Assembly (NCBI RefSeq): GCF_016316925.1
Contig: NZ_JAEEGB010000045.1
Span: 1 to 64,000, forward strand
Direction of reading: 5' to 3'
DNA from: Clostridium aciditolerans
Lineage (GTDB): Bacteria; Bacillota; Clostridia; Clostridiales; Clostridiaceae
DNA length: 64,000 bases
In this document: piece after piece, positions 42,251 to 51,049 of the stretch
Numbering within the stretch: position 1 is the first letter of the stretch
Layout: every line of letters begins with the position of its first letter
Translations under genes and position numbers: made by a program
Notes under the pieces: generated by a model
Seen by the model: only the letters and a program-made list of their open reading frames with translations
Databases searched by the model: none
What the model was told of the DNA's origin: nothing

Positions 42251-44089
42251 ATGCCTAGAGGTTTCGGCGGCGGGGGATTTTCACAAGGTTCTTCGGGAAA
42301 AAGATTTAGAACTGATGAAAAAAATTATAAAAAAGGTGATAGAGAATCAACAAAAAAGTTAATAAAATATGTAGGTCCTTATTGGAAGTATTTTTTGCTG
42401 TCGCTCACTTTAATCCTTGTAGTATCAGCTGCTCAGCTAGCAAGACCTTATATTGTAAAAATAGTAATTGATGATTATATAAGAAAAGGCTTATCAGGTG
42501 CTTTAACAGCAAATCAATGTGAAGCAGGAATAAAATTCTTAGGTTTAATTTATCTTGTACTTATGCTTATAGAATTTATTTTAAGTTACTTTCAAACTTA
42601 TATTTTGGAGCGTACAGCTAAAAAAATAATTATGAATTTGAGGCAGCAAGTTTTTAGTCATATACAAAAGCTTCCTATATCCTATTTCGATAAAAACCCG
42701 ATTGGGAAAATAGTGACAAGGGTTACCAATGATACAGATTCTTTAAATGATATGTTTACAGATGTAGTAATAGGTTTTTTGCAGAATGTATTTATTATGA
42801 TAGGAATAGTATTAGTTATGATAAGTTTGGACTTAAAGCTTACTGTAATATGTCTTTTAGTTACGCCGTTAATGTTTGGAGTTACACTTTTATTTAAAAA
42901 AAGAGCAAGAAGAATTTTTGGTGAAATAAGAAATAAATTATCCTCTATAAACGGCTTTTTATCAGAACATATATCTGGTATGAAAATTATTCAGATATTT
43001 AACATGGAGAACAAAAAATACAATGAGTTTCAAAATATAAATGAAGAATATTACAATGCAAACTTAAAGCAAATCATACTTTTTGGTGTCTTTAGACCCT
43101 TCATGGATGTAGTAAAAACCTTATCATTAGCACTTATATTATTTTATGGAGGTACAAGGCTCATTAAAGGAACTATAGAAGTAGGAACTCTTTATGCTTT
43201 CATTAATTACATAAATAGATTATTTCAACCTATTATTGAGCTTACGGACCAATATAACACATATCAAAGCTCCATGGTTTCTTCTGAAAGAATATTTGGT
43301 ATACTAGATGAGAAAATTGAGGACCAGCATAGCGATGGATGTAATTTAAATAAGGCAAAAGGAGAAATTGAATTTAAAAATGTGTGGTTTGCTTATGAAT
43401 CTGAAAACTGGATTTTAAAGAATCTTTCTTTTAAAATATTGCCTGGACAATCTGTTTCTTTTGTAGGAGCTACAGGAGCGGGGAAAACAAGTATTATAAA
43501 CTTGCTTTGCGGTTTTTATGAAAATCAGAAAGGTGAAATACTTATTGATGGCATAAATATAAAAGATATAAAAACTGAGGAGCTGAGAAGAAATATAGGA
43601 TTAGTACTTCAAGATGTATTTTTATTTGCAGGAGACATTGAAACTAATATAAAGTTATTTAATAAAGAAATATCATTAGAAGATGTGAAAAAAGCTGCCC
43701 AACATGTAAATGCAGATTATTTTATAGAAAACTTTGATGATGGATATAAGCATAAGATTAATGAAAAAGGAACAACCCTTTCGATGGGACAAAGACAGCT
43801 TATTTCTTTTGCTAGAGCATTGGTTTTTAATACGTCAATTTTAGTTATGGATGAGGCTACCTCAAATATTGATACAGAAACAGAGACAATAATTCAAGAG
43901 GCTTTAGAAAAGCTTATGAAAAACAGAACTACTATTGCAGTAGCGCACAGACTATCAACTATAAAGAAGTCTGATACTGTTATTGTTTTGCATAAAGGAG
44001 AAATAAAAGAAATAGGAAACCATAAGGAACTTATGGCCAAAAAAGGTTTTTATTATAGTCTTTACAAACTGCAGTATGAGAACTTATAA
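42251..44089 (+). CDS. ABC exporter half-transporter, catalytic subunit
   Basis: A 612-residue half-transporter and partner of the preceding gene. A Gly-rich N terminus (MPRGFGGGGFSQGSSGKRF) precedes six membrane segments. The ATPase domain has Walker A GATGAGKTS, signature LSMGQ at 510-514 (Met for the first Gly) and Walker B VMDEATS with catalytic Glu535. ATG 42251 lies 6 nt after AAGGAGG; the ATG at 42245 abuts the Shine-Dalgarno and was not used. Its genes are 11 bp apart and co-transcribed. Confidence 0.91.
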   Translation: MPRGFGGGGFSQGSSGKRFRTDEKNYKKGDRESTKKLIKYVGPYWKYFLLSLTLILVVSAAQLARPYIVKIVIDDYIRKGLSGALTANQCEAGIKFLGLIYLVLMLIEFILSYFQTYILERTAKKIIMNLRQQVFSHIQKLPISYFDKNPIGKIVTRVTNDTDSLNDMFTDVVIGFLQNVFIMIGIVLVMISLDLKLTVICLLVTPLMFGVTLLFKKRARRIFGEIRNKLSSINGFLSEHISGMKIIQIFNMENKKYNEFQNINEEYYNANLKQIILFGVFRPFMDVVKTLSLALILFYGGTRLIKGTIEVGTLYAFINYINRLFQPIIELTDQYNTYQSSMVSSERIFGILDEKIEDQHSDGCNLNKAKGEIEFKNVWFAYESENWILKNLSFKILPGQSVSFVGATGAGKTSIINLLCGFYENQKGEILIDGINIKDIKTEELRRNIGLVLQDVFLFAGDIETNIKLFNKEISLEDVKKAAQHVNADYFIENFDDGYKHKINEKGTTLSMGQRQLISFARALVFNTSILVMDEATSNIDTETETIIQEALEKLMKNRTTIAVAHRLSTIKKSDTVIVLHKGEIKEIGNHKELMAKKGFYYSLYKLQYENL

Positions 44090-44142
44090 TAAACCAGGTG
44101 TTAATTTAAATATATTTAATCTTTTATTCTTGCACTTACTTT

Positions 44143-45126
44143 TTAGTAAGTGCGTTTTTTTATACCTACCTCTAATCCTAAGTTTTCTATCATTTTTATA
44201 TCCTCTGCAATTTTATTCCCAGAAGTAGTTAGATAATTTCCGGTGATAGTAGCATTGGCACCTACTTTAAAGCAGTTTACTCCAAAGCCCTCTAAAAGAT
44301 TTCTTCCACCAGCTAATCTAATATAAGCCTTAGGATTTATAAATCTAAAAATGGCTATGGTTTTTAATATTTCCTCCTGAGCTAATGGATGGGTATTTTC
44401 TAAAGGTGTACCTTTTATAGGATTCAGCAGATTAACAGGAATAGAGTGTATTTCTAAATTTTGAAGTTCTAAAGCTAGTTTTATCCTGTCCTCCATGCTT
44501 TCACCCATGCCTATAATTCCACCAGAACAGATCTTTAAGCCTGACTTTTTTGCATTATTTATAGTCTCTATTCTTTCGTCATAAGTATGGGTTGTACATA
44601 TTTTTTCATAGTATTCTCTGCTGCTTTCTAGATTATGATGGTACATTGAGATTCCTGTCTTTTTTAATTCTACAAGTTCTTCATAACCTATTATTCCTAA
44701 AGAGGCACAAAGCTTTATTTTCACATTTTCTTTAAGGAATTTATATATGCCTACGGCTTTTTTAAAGTCCTCCCCCTGTAGCCCTCTGCCACTAGTAACA
44801 AGGGAAAATCTATTTACTCCTTCTTTTTCATTTTCCACTGCCAACTTTAAAGCCTCTTTTTCATCTACTAGGCTGTATTCTTCTACACTAGTATGGTAGT
44901 GGGCTGACTGAGCGCAATATTTGCAGTCCTCAGAACATCTTCCTGATTTTGCATTCATAATTGAACATAAATCCACTTTTATTCCATTAAATTTATTACG
45001 GATTCTATCTGCTGCTTTAAATAGTTCTTCTATATCTTTTACTTTAGAAAGCAGAAGAGCTTCTTCAAAATTAACCTTTCCTCCTTCATTTATCTTCTTT
45101 TCTAATTTTAAGACTATACTTTCCAT
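44143..45126 (-). CDS. bioB: biotin synthase
   Basis: A 327-residue radical SAM enzyme inserting sulfur into dethiobiotin. The SAM cluster motif is C64-x3-C68-x2-C71 ([19 protein letters not shown]). The [2Fe-2S]-binding and barrel segments ([29 protein letters not shown]) are present. TAGGAGAG precedes the ATG on the minus strand. It follows bioY by 17 bp, so uptake and the last biosynthetic step are co-regulated. bioD, bioA and bioF are not in the window, so dethiobiotin may be made elsewhere or imported. Confidence 0.96.
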   Translation of the reverse strand: MESIVLKLEKKINEGGKVNFEEALLLSKVKDIEELFKAADRIRNKFNGIKVDLCSIMNAKSGRCSEDCKYCAQSAHYHTSVEEYSLVDEKEALKLAVENEKEGVNRFSLVTSGRGLQGEDFKKAVGIYKFLKENVKIKLCASLGIIGYEELVELKKTGISMYHHNLESSREYYEKICTTHTYDERIETINNAKKSGLKICSGGIIGMGESMEDRIKLALELQNLEIHSIPVNLLNPIKGTPLENTHPLAQEEILKTIAIFRFINPKAYIRLAGGRNLLEGFGVNCFKVGANATITGNYLTTSGNKIAEDIKMIENLGLEVGIKKRTY

Positions 45127-45143
45127 TCTATTCTCTCCTACAT

Positions 45144-45704
45144 TTAATTTAATGTCAGTCTACTTTTTTTAGCAAAGGCTGCTACTTTTATAGCAGTTAC
45201 TGCTACAACTAAGCTTAAGAATAAATCACCACCTATGCATACTGTAAATCCATAAAATATTGCCCATTCTACATTTTTGATTTGTCCTAAATATAAATTG
45301 TAGATTAGGTATAAATATGAAACGCCAAATAAATATACGAAAAATAATCCTGATAGAGTAGCTAATAGTGCTTTTATTAAATTTAGTTCTTTTATTTTTT
45401 CTGTTATTTTTCCAATTACATAAGCCGCTACAATAAAACCTATTAGATATCCAAAGGTTGGCTTAAAAATATATCCCGATCCGCCTCCCTCTGTAAATGC
45501 AGGAACTCCTATTAGTCCAACCAAAACGTAGACTATCTGTGATATAGCTCTTAGTTTTGAACCTAAGAGTATTCCAGCAAAAGCACAAAACAAAAATTGA
45601 AGAGTAAATGGTACATAGGGAATTGGAATTCTAATAAAGGCGCCTATAGCTGTTAGAGCTGCGAACAGTGATACTAGAATTAATTCTCTAGTTTCCATTT
45701 TCAT
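45144..45704 (-). CDS. bioY: biotin transporter BioY (ECF S component)
   Basis: A 186-residue membrane protein with six segments, matching the BioY family: [40 protein letters not shown], and [13 protein letters not shown] near the C terminus. It binds biotin and works alone or with an ECF module. On the minus strand AGGAGG precedes the ATG by 9 nt. A BirA operator lies 27 bp upstream of the start, and bioB follows. Confidence 0.95.
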   Translation of the reverse strand: MKMETRELILVSLFAALTAIGAFIRIPIPYVPFTLQFLFCAFAGILLGSKLRAISQIVYVLVGLIGVPAFTEGGGSGYIFKPTFGYLIGFIVAAYVIGKITEKIKELNLIKALLATLSGLFFVYLFGVSYLYLIYNLYLGQIKNVEWAIFYGFTVCIGGDLFLSLVVAVTAIKVAAFAKKSRLTLN

Positions 45705-45730
45705 AGATAATGGCCTCCTATTACGTAACT

Positions 45731-45765
45731 ATTGTTAACTGATTTTTTAAATAGTTGTTAACAAT
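45731..45765. promoter_or_regulatory. BirA operator upstream of bioYB
   Basis: ATTGTTAAC (45731-45739) and GTTAACAAT (45757-45765) are perfect inverted arms with a 17-bp spacer. This is the TTGTTAAC-N-GTTAACAA form of the biotin repressor BirA site in Firmicutes. BirA-biotinyl-AMP would shut off bioYB when biotin is plentiful. Confidence 0.88.
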
Positions 45766-46029
45766 TAAATGATACAAAACATAATAAATTTTGTCAATTA
45801 AATATTAGTCTATTAGTAAGTTTGGGTAAGTTCTTAATTTGAAAAATGAAATTAGGATTTAAAGAAGTCCTTGCATCAGTAGAAATGACAATATCAAGAT
45901 AGGATGACTTTTAAAGTTATATCTGAATAAGAAAGAATATGTAATAATTATTAAGAAGTTAAGGAAAAATATAAGTAATACGTGGAAAATATATGAAAAT
46001 TACTTTGATGATGCATTAAGGAGGAAAAT
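45766..46029. other. non-coding gap between bioY operator and lipoprotein gene
   Basis: AT-rich sequence without ORF, repeat or hairpin that could be supported. It presumably contains the promoter of the lipoprotein gene, but no clear boxes were found. Confidence 0.5.
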
Positions 46030-47034
46030 ATGAGGGAGAAAATTAGAAAACTATTGTGCATTTCAACTTGTTTAATAGTAGTATTATCTCTAATCGGTTG
46101 TGCTGTGAAGCCAGATACCACAATAAATAACTTTTTTGATGCACTTAAAAAATCTGATATTCAAACAGCCTCAAAGTATTTATCGAGAAATGATTCAGCA
46201 AGTGTAGGAGGTTTAAAGTTTGATAGACCTGAATATGAGAGACTTGCTAAACTAATATTTTCAAAATTAAGTTATCAAGTAATATCATCAAATACTTCTG
46301 GGGATACAGCCATAGCTAAAACAAAGATTACCTCACCAGATTTGAATAAAATCAGTGGAAAAATGGTAACAGATATATTCCCAGGCTTGTATAGCAAAGC
46401 GTTAAATGGTGAGCAAATGACACAGGACAATATAAATCAGTTAATAGAGCAGTACTACACTAAGAATCTCAATGAATCTTCAGTTCCTACTGTTACCAAC
46501 GACGTGGATATAAAACTTGTTAAAAATAAAGATAAAAATATGTGGCTTATAGAACCAAATGAAAATTTAGCAAATACAATGACAGGAAATTTATTTAAAG
46601 CATTTAATCCTATGACAATAAATAATAGTACTAGTATCAGCAAAAATTCAGAAGGAAAAATATATGGAATTAATGAGGAGGCCAGGATAGGCAGTACTTC
46701 TATTATAATAACTAACTTTCAAAAGTCTTTTGGAGATGATTATATAAAATCAGGGCAGGGGAATGAATTTATAATAGTTACCTTAAAGGAAAAAAACATC
46801 GGAAGTGGTAATATAGACTATAATGAAGCATTTTATCAGCTTCAAAATTCAAAAGGACAGATAAAAAGCCCAGCTCCAAAGGGCTTTAATAGAAGACTGG
46901 ACTCAGGAAGTTTGGTGCCTGGGGGAGAGGTAGATGGCACAGTAACATTTGAAGTACCTAAGAATGATCCTCAATTAACTCTTATATACAATCAAGCTTC
47001 AAAGCCTGTATTAAAATTTAGATTAAATTATTAA
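46030..47034 (+). CDS. lipoprotein with C-terminal DUF4352-like domain
   Basis: A 334-residue lipoprotein: signal peptide ending in the lipobox LIGC, Cys25 lipidated. The N-terminal part (TINNFFDALKKSDIQTASKY) resembles DUF4878-type domains of secreted Firmicute proteins. The C-terminal 110 residues (GNEFIIVTLKEKNIGSGNID, ending KPVLKFRLNY) form an immunoglobulin-like DUF4352-type domain. Function unknown; probably an envelope-associated binding protein. AAGGAGGAAAAT precedes the ATG. Monocistronic. Confidence 0.8.
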   Translation: MREKIRKLLCISTCLIVVLSLIGCAVKPDTTINNFFDALKKSDIQTASKYLSRNDSASVGGLKFDRPEYERLAKLIFSKLSYQVISSNTSGDTAIAKTKITSPDLNKISGKMVTDIFPGLYSKALNGEQMTQDNINQLIEQYYTKNLNESSVPTVTNDVDIKLVKNKDKNMWLIEPNENLANTMTGNLFKAFNPMTINNSTSISKNSEGKIYGINEEARIGSTSIIITNFQKSFGDDYIKSGQGNEFIIVTLKEKNIGSGNIDYNEAFYQLQNSKGQIKSPAPKGFNRRLDSGSLVPGGEVDGTVTFEVPKNDPQLTLIYNQASKPVLKFRLNY

Positions 47035-47040
47035 AAATAA

Positions 47041-47073
47041 AGATTTCTCCAGAATTGTATTCTGGAGAAATCT
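47041..47073 (+). terminator. terminator after lipoprotein gene
   Basis: AGATTTCTCCAGAAT (47041-47055) pairs perfectly with ATTCTGGAGAAATCT (47059-47073), with a 3-nt loop, extended by flanking A/T pairs. Confidence 0.9.
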
Positions 47074-47172
47074 TATTCGCTTAATATTTTGGAAAATAAA
47101 GACTTTGCAAAATGCGATAATGACTATAAAATTATAATAAGTAAAAATAATTTTATTTGGAGTTGAAGTAAT

Positions 47173-48672
47173 ATGGAAAATACTTTAAATGTAATAAAAG
47201 ATAAAACGTTAACATATGAGCAAAAGGTTTTAACTCTTGCTCGAGAGGCTGAGGCCAGCCTAAATGTACTGAATATAAGTAAAGAGATACAGGAATTAAG
47301 AGATGAGGGGATAATTTGTGACTTAAATGAAGGAAATGCCCCATACAGACCAAGATATATAGTTCCAGATTATGAAAAATTTATGAATCGGGGAAGTGAA
47401 TTTCTAGGTTTAGAGCCTGCAAAGGATATATGGGAAGCAACTAATAATTTATTGATATTGTACAAGCATGTTCCGTCAATTACTGCTATGCCAGTATATA
47501 TAGGAAATATTGATACGTTGCTTGATCCATTTATAGATAATGAAGAAGAAGCATACAAGGCAATAAAATTATTTTTATTGCACATAGATAGAACTATAAC
47601 TGATTCTTTTTGCCATGCTAATATCGGACCTATGGAGACTAAAGCTGGAAGAATAATATTAAAAGTTCAAAGAGAACTTCAAACAGCTATACCTAATATA
47701 ACTTTAAAGTATAGCAAAGATACTTCCGATGATTTTGCAGCAGATGCAGTAAGTACAGCATTAGTTACAGCAAAGCCAAGCTTTGCAAATCATGAGATGT
47801 TTTCTGAAGAATTTAATAAGTATGGTGATTACGGTATTGCAAGTTGTTACAATGGATTATATATAGGGGGAGGAAGTTATACATTAGTTAGACTAAATTT
47901 AGCTGGATTATCTAAAAAAGCTAACAGTGTAGAAGAATTTATAAATAATACACTCACAGATGCTATGTCAAAGATGTCAGATTATATTGATGAGAGAATA
48001 AAGTTTATTGTAGAGGAAAGCTCATTTTTTGAAAGCAGTTTCTTGGTAAAGGAAGGCTTAATAAGTCAAGATAGATTTTCAGCTATGTTTGGGATGTTTG
48101 GATTAGCTGAGTGTGTAAATACTTTACTAAAAGCAGAAGAAAAGAAGGATAGATTTGGACATAGCGAATGTGCTAATAAATTAGGAATTTCAATTATTGA
48201 TAAAATGTATGAAATAGTGAACAACAGAATAAATCCATACTGTGGTGCAACTGATAATCACTTTTTATTACATGCTCAGGTAGGAATTGAAACAGATAAA
48301 GGCACAAGTCCAGGATGCAGAATACCTATTGGTGAGGAGCCAGAACTACCTGTTCACTTATTGCAAAGTGCTAAATTCCATAAATACTTCCCATCAGGCA
48401 TAGGCGATATATTCCCTTTTGAAATAACAGCAAAAAATAATCCTAGAGCCGTATTGGATATAATAAAAGGTGCCTTTAGAGAAGGAATGAGATATTTCTC
48501 CTTATACTCATCAGATAGCGATGTAATAAGAATAACAGGATATCTAGTAAAAAAATCTGATATAGAAAAGTTAAATAGAGGGGAACAGGTACTTCAGGAC
48601 ACAGTAGCCCTTGGACTCGGAGCTGTGAAAAACTCAAGAATACTTGAAAGAAAGGTAAGAGATAATGTCTAA
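47173..48672 (+). CDS. yjjI: YjjI family glycyl radical enzyme of unknown function
   Basis: A 499-residue protein recognisable as the YjjI (DUF3029) branch of glycyl radical enzymes. Near the C terminus SDVIRITGYL matches the radical motif R-V/I-x-GY. A candidate thiyl cysteine is in GIASCYNGLYIGGGSY. Segments GNIDTLLDPF and DSFCHANIGPMETKAGR are distinctive. The substrate is unknown. It is much shorter than pyruvate formate-lyase. The dedicated activase YjjW overlaps its 3' end by 8 bp. The ribosome-binding site is weak (TTGGAG). Confidence 0.9.
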   Translation: MENTLNVIKDKTLTYEQKVLTLAREAEASLNVLNISKEIQELRDEGIICDLNEGNAPYRPRYIVPDYEKFMNRGSEFLGLEPAKDIWEATNNLLILYKHVPSITAMPVYIGNIDTLLDPFIDNEEEAYKAIKLFLLHIDRTITDSFCHANIGPMETKAGRIILKVQRELQTAIPNITLKYSKDTSDDFAADAVSTALVTAKPSFANHEMFSEEFNKYGDYGIASCYNGLYIGGGSYTLVRLNLAGLSKKANSVEEFINNTLTDAMSKMSDYIDERIKFIVEESSFFESSFLVKEGLISQDRFSAMFGMFGLAECVNTLLKAEEKKDRFGHSECANKLGISIIDKMYEIVNNRINPYCGATDNHFLLHAQVGIETDKGTSPGCRIPIGEEPELPVHLLQSAKFHKYFPSGIGDIFPFEITAKNNPRAVLDIIKGAFREGMRYFSLYSSDSDVIRITGYLVKKSDIEKLNRGEQVLQDTVALGLGAVKNSRILERKVRDNV

Positions 48673-49501
48673 AGGACTAGTAAATAAAATTATTCCTTTT
48701 AGTATGGTAGATGGACCAAGAAATAGGATGGCTATATTTTTTCAAGGATGTAATTTTGACTGCCTATATTGCCATAATCCTGAAACAATAAAAAGATGTG
48801 CTCAGTGTGGAACCTGCTTATTCAGCTGCAAATTTGGCGCTATATCTATGGTAGGTGACTCAGTGATATGGCAGGAAGAAAAATGCAAGGATTGCGGAGA
48901 ATGTATTAAGGTATGTAAGAATAGTTGCGGTCCTAAGACAAAAGCAATGAGTGTAGGTGAAATATTACAAGAAGTTATAAAAGTTAAGCCCTTTATTTCA
49001 GGGATAACCGTATCAGGAGGAGAATGTACCCTTCAAAATAAATTCTTAGTAGATTTATTTGAAAAGGTAAAAAAGTTAGATCTTACAGTATTTGTTGATA
49101 CAAATGGATCTACAGACTTTAGTAAGAATAAAGATCTTGTAGATCTAATGGATATGGCAATGTTAGATATAAAATCCTTTGATAGGGATGAACACATAAA
49201 GCTAACAGGAAGAGACAATGATATAGTATTAAAAAACGCAGAGTATCTTGCTGGCATAAATAAGTTATACGAGGTTAGAACTGTAATAGTGCCAGGTGTT
49301 TTAGATAATTTTAATAATGTAAATGAAATAAGCAAACTTATAGCATCATTAAATCCTGAAATAAGGTATAAGATTATAAAATATAGACCTATTGGAGTAC
49401 GTACGGATAAAATAGAAGCTGTTCAACCTAATGATGAAATGATGGAAGAGCTTAAGGTTATAGCTAGCAAGAACGGATGTAAAAATATAATTATAGTATA
49501 A
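48665..49501 (+). CDS. yjjW: YjjW family glycyl radical enzyme activase
   Basis: A 278-residue radical SAM activase: cluster motif FQGCNFDCLYCHNPET (CxxxCxxC), then an inserted ferredoxin-like segment with two Cys clusters (CAQCGTCLFSCKFGA and CKDCGECIKVCKNSCG) for extra [4Fe-4S] clusters, then the SGGECTL SAM-binding motif. The ferredoxin insert distinguishes it from PflA at 464-1180. It overlaps yjjI by 8 bp and should generate the YjjI glycyl radical. Confidence 0.92.
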   Translation: MSKGLVNKIIPFSMVDGPRNRMAIFFQGCNFDCLYCHNPETIKRCAQCGTCLFSCKFGAISMVGDSVIWQEEKCKDCGECIKVCKNSCGPKTKAMSVGEILQEVIKVKPFISGITVSGGECTLQNKFLVDLFEKVKKLDLTVFVDTNGSTDFSKNKDLVDLMDMAMLDIKSFDRDEHIKLTGRDNDIVLKNAEYLAGINKLYEVRTVIVPGVLDNFNNVNEISKLIASLNPEIRYKIIKYRPIGVRTDKIEAVQPNDEMMEELKVIASKNGCKNIIIV

Positions 49502-49507
49502 TATGAG

Positions 49508-49533
49508 GCTGCTGGAAGAAGTGATCCAGCAGC
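49508..49533 (+). terminator. yjjIW terminator
   Basis: GCTGCTGGA (49508-49516) pairs with TCCAGCAGC (49525-49533), followed by TTTAACTTT. Confidence 0.8.
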
Positions 49534-49615
49534 TTTAACTTTATATTGATAAATAAAACATTTAAGAGGTAAAATATATATAATAATAAAGTTGTTTTGA
49601 AGCGGAGGAAAGAAA

Positions 49616-50110
49616 ATGCTAAGTTTTGTCGTTGCAATATCAAACAATAATGTTATAGGATTGGATAACAAAATACCTTGGTATTTACCAGATGATCTAA
49701 AGAAATTTAAAGAAATTACAACAGGTAAAACTAAGACAATGATTATGGGAAGAAAAACCTTTGAATCTCTTCCGCAGATATTACCAGACAGACATCACGT
49801 GGTACTTACAAGAGATAAAAATTATAAGGTGGATGATAACAGAGTTACTATAGTTAATAATGAAGAGGATCTAAAAAAATATATTAAAGATGAAAAAGAA
49901 TATTTTGTAATAGGTGGAGAAGAAATTTTTTCATTATTATTTCCATATACAAATAAGATGTACATAACTGAAATAGATGCAGACATACAAGGAGATACTT
50001 TTTTTCCTAAATATGATGAAAAGGATTGGAAAGTTATTGAACTGAAGAAATGTAAAATTGACGAAGATAACAAATATGAGCACCTATTTAAAACTTTAGA
50101 AAGAAAGTAG
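49616..50110 (+). CDS. folA: dihydrofolate reductase
   Basis: A 164-residue enzyme reducing dihydrofolate with NADPH, the target of trimethoprim. LSFVVAISNNNVIGLDNKIPWYLPDDLKKF contains, in outline, the W-x-L-P-x-D active-site segment. TMIMGRKTFESLP binds the cofactor, VIGGEEIFSLLF is the conserved GG motif, and the C-terminal strand follows. Length is standard. GCGGAGGAAAG precedes the ATG. It stands alone rather than next to thyA or the pab-folP operon 16 kb away. A full family A repeat starts 14 bp after its stop. Confidence 0.96.
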   Translation: MLSFVVAISNNNVIGLDNKIPWYLPDDLKKFKEITTGKTKTMIMGRKTFESLPQILPDRHHVVLTRDKNYKVDDNRVTIVNNEEDLKKYIKDEKEYFVIGGEEIFSLLFPYTNKMYITEIDADIQGDTFFPKYDEKDWKVIELKKCKIDEDNKYEHLFKTLERK

Positions 50111-50124
50111 AAAAAATATGCAGG

Positions 50125-50381
50125 GAAAGTAACCAGAAAGTTAACTTATACGAAGGGATATGTTTCCAAAGCTGAAGGTAGATTTAAAAACTTTGTGTCA
50201 GTCTTAGCGAAGGGTTTTAAGACAACCTTAGAACCTTAGATAGTGTTTGAGCATAGCGAGTTTATCTAAGTTCTTAGGTCGTCTAAAACACAAGCTTTAG
50301 ACTGGCTAAAAGATTTTAACGGAATGAAGCTTGGAAACATAGCCCGAAGTATAAGTTAACTTTTGGCCTAGCACCCTATAT
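50125..50381 (+). repeat. family A repeat, full copy 1
   Basis: A 257-bp non-coding element with long imperfect terminal inverted repeats: CCAGAAAGTTAACTTATA at one end and TATAAGTTAACTTTTGGCC at the other, each followed inward by a GGGATATGTTTCC-like segment and its complement. The interior also folds on itself (GACAACCTTAGA with TCTTAGGTCGTC). It is about 85-90% identical by eye to the inverted copy at 58062-58325. No ORF. Confidence 0.88.
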
Positions 50382-50388
50382 CCAGACT

Positions 50389-50607
50389 TCATTTTGTATT
50401 TTCAGAAGTTATATCATAACCAGTGTGCCTTATGCAGTGTTCTATTTGTCCAGGGTTAGCTGGCTCATTGTATTGTATTTCAATAGTTCCTCTAGCAAGA
50501 TCTACAGCCACATCTTGAACACCTTCAATTTCGTCCAAGGCATTTTTTACTTTAGTTTTACTTTGAGTTCCTGCTAAGCCAGATACATTATAATGTAGTG
50601 TTTTCAT
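50389..50607 (-). CDS. HMA-fold protein lacking the metal-binding CxxC
   Basis: A 72-residue heavy-metal-associated (HMA, ferredoxin-like) domain: MKTLHYNVSGLAGTQSKTKV, then LDEIEGVQDVAVDLARGTIE and the IRHTGYDI end, matching CopZ-like copper chaperones in length and secondary structure. The GMTCxxC metal site is replaced by GLAGTQSK, so copper cannot be bound in the usual way. The start at 50607 follows GGGAG on the minus strand. No copper ATPase or CsoR gene is nearby. It may have a structural or non-metal role. Confidence 0.8.
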   Translation of the reverse strand: MKTLHYNVSGLAGTQSKTKVKNALDEIEGVQDVAVDLARGTIEIQYNEPANPGQIEHCIRHTGYDITSENTK

Positions 50608-50772
50608 AAAGATTCTCCCTTCAGGCATAATAGTATATTTCAAATATAGTATTACAATAAAGAGAAATTTTATCCGGTGACTTACCCGCTCTAACACTCA
50701 AAATGAAATTCGAATAAAAATTTTTGAATTCCAAATATAAATTATAGATAAAGGTTAATATACACTTGTAAG

Positions 50773-51023
50773 AAAATTACGACGTAATTTTTTTAGAGGA
50801 CAATTGACAGAGGACAGAGGACAGTGAAGGAGAATTTTTCTCCGCTACGCTGCGAAAAATCTTTATTATATATAATGCAATGTTTCGCATTAGCGAAACG
50901 AGCTTAAAGATATGATAGTTTTCTGACGTAAGGAAGAAAACTCACCTTCACTGTCCTCTGTCAATTGTCCTCTGTCCTCTATTAAAATTTTGCCTCGCAA
51001 AATTTTTAACTTACGAAATAAAG
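50773..51023. repeat. family B repeat, inverted double copy
   Basis: Two family B cores face each other: GAGGACAATTGACAGAGGAC with GACAGTGAAGGAG on the left, and TCACTGTCCTCTGTCAATTG with TCCTCTGTCCTC on the right. Between them lie TTTCGCATTAGCGAAACGAG and TTTTCTGACGTAAGGAAGAA, shared with the copy at 22515-22655. The element ends in a TTTTGCCTCGCAAAA hairpin, 27 bp before the SIR2-like gene. Confidence 0.82.
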
Positions 51024-51049
51024 ATAGTATAAATGATAGGGGTGATAAA

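Noticed and set aside
45731-45765. Another family A repeat, because it contains GTTAAC twice
   Set aside because: The spacing and arm sequence are those of a BirA operator before bioYB, and the flanking family A sequences are absent.
50990-51049. In-frame N-terminal extension of the SIR2-like gene
   Set aside because: The extra 20 codons lie largely within the end of a family B repeat and have no Shine-Dalgarno; AGGGGTGA is correctly placed for ATG 51050.
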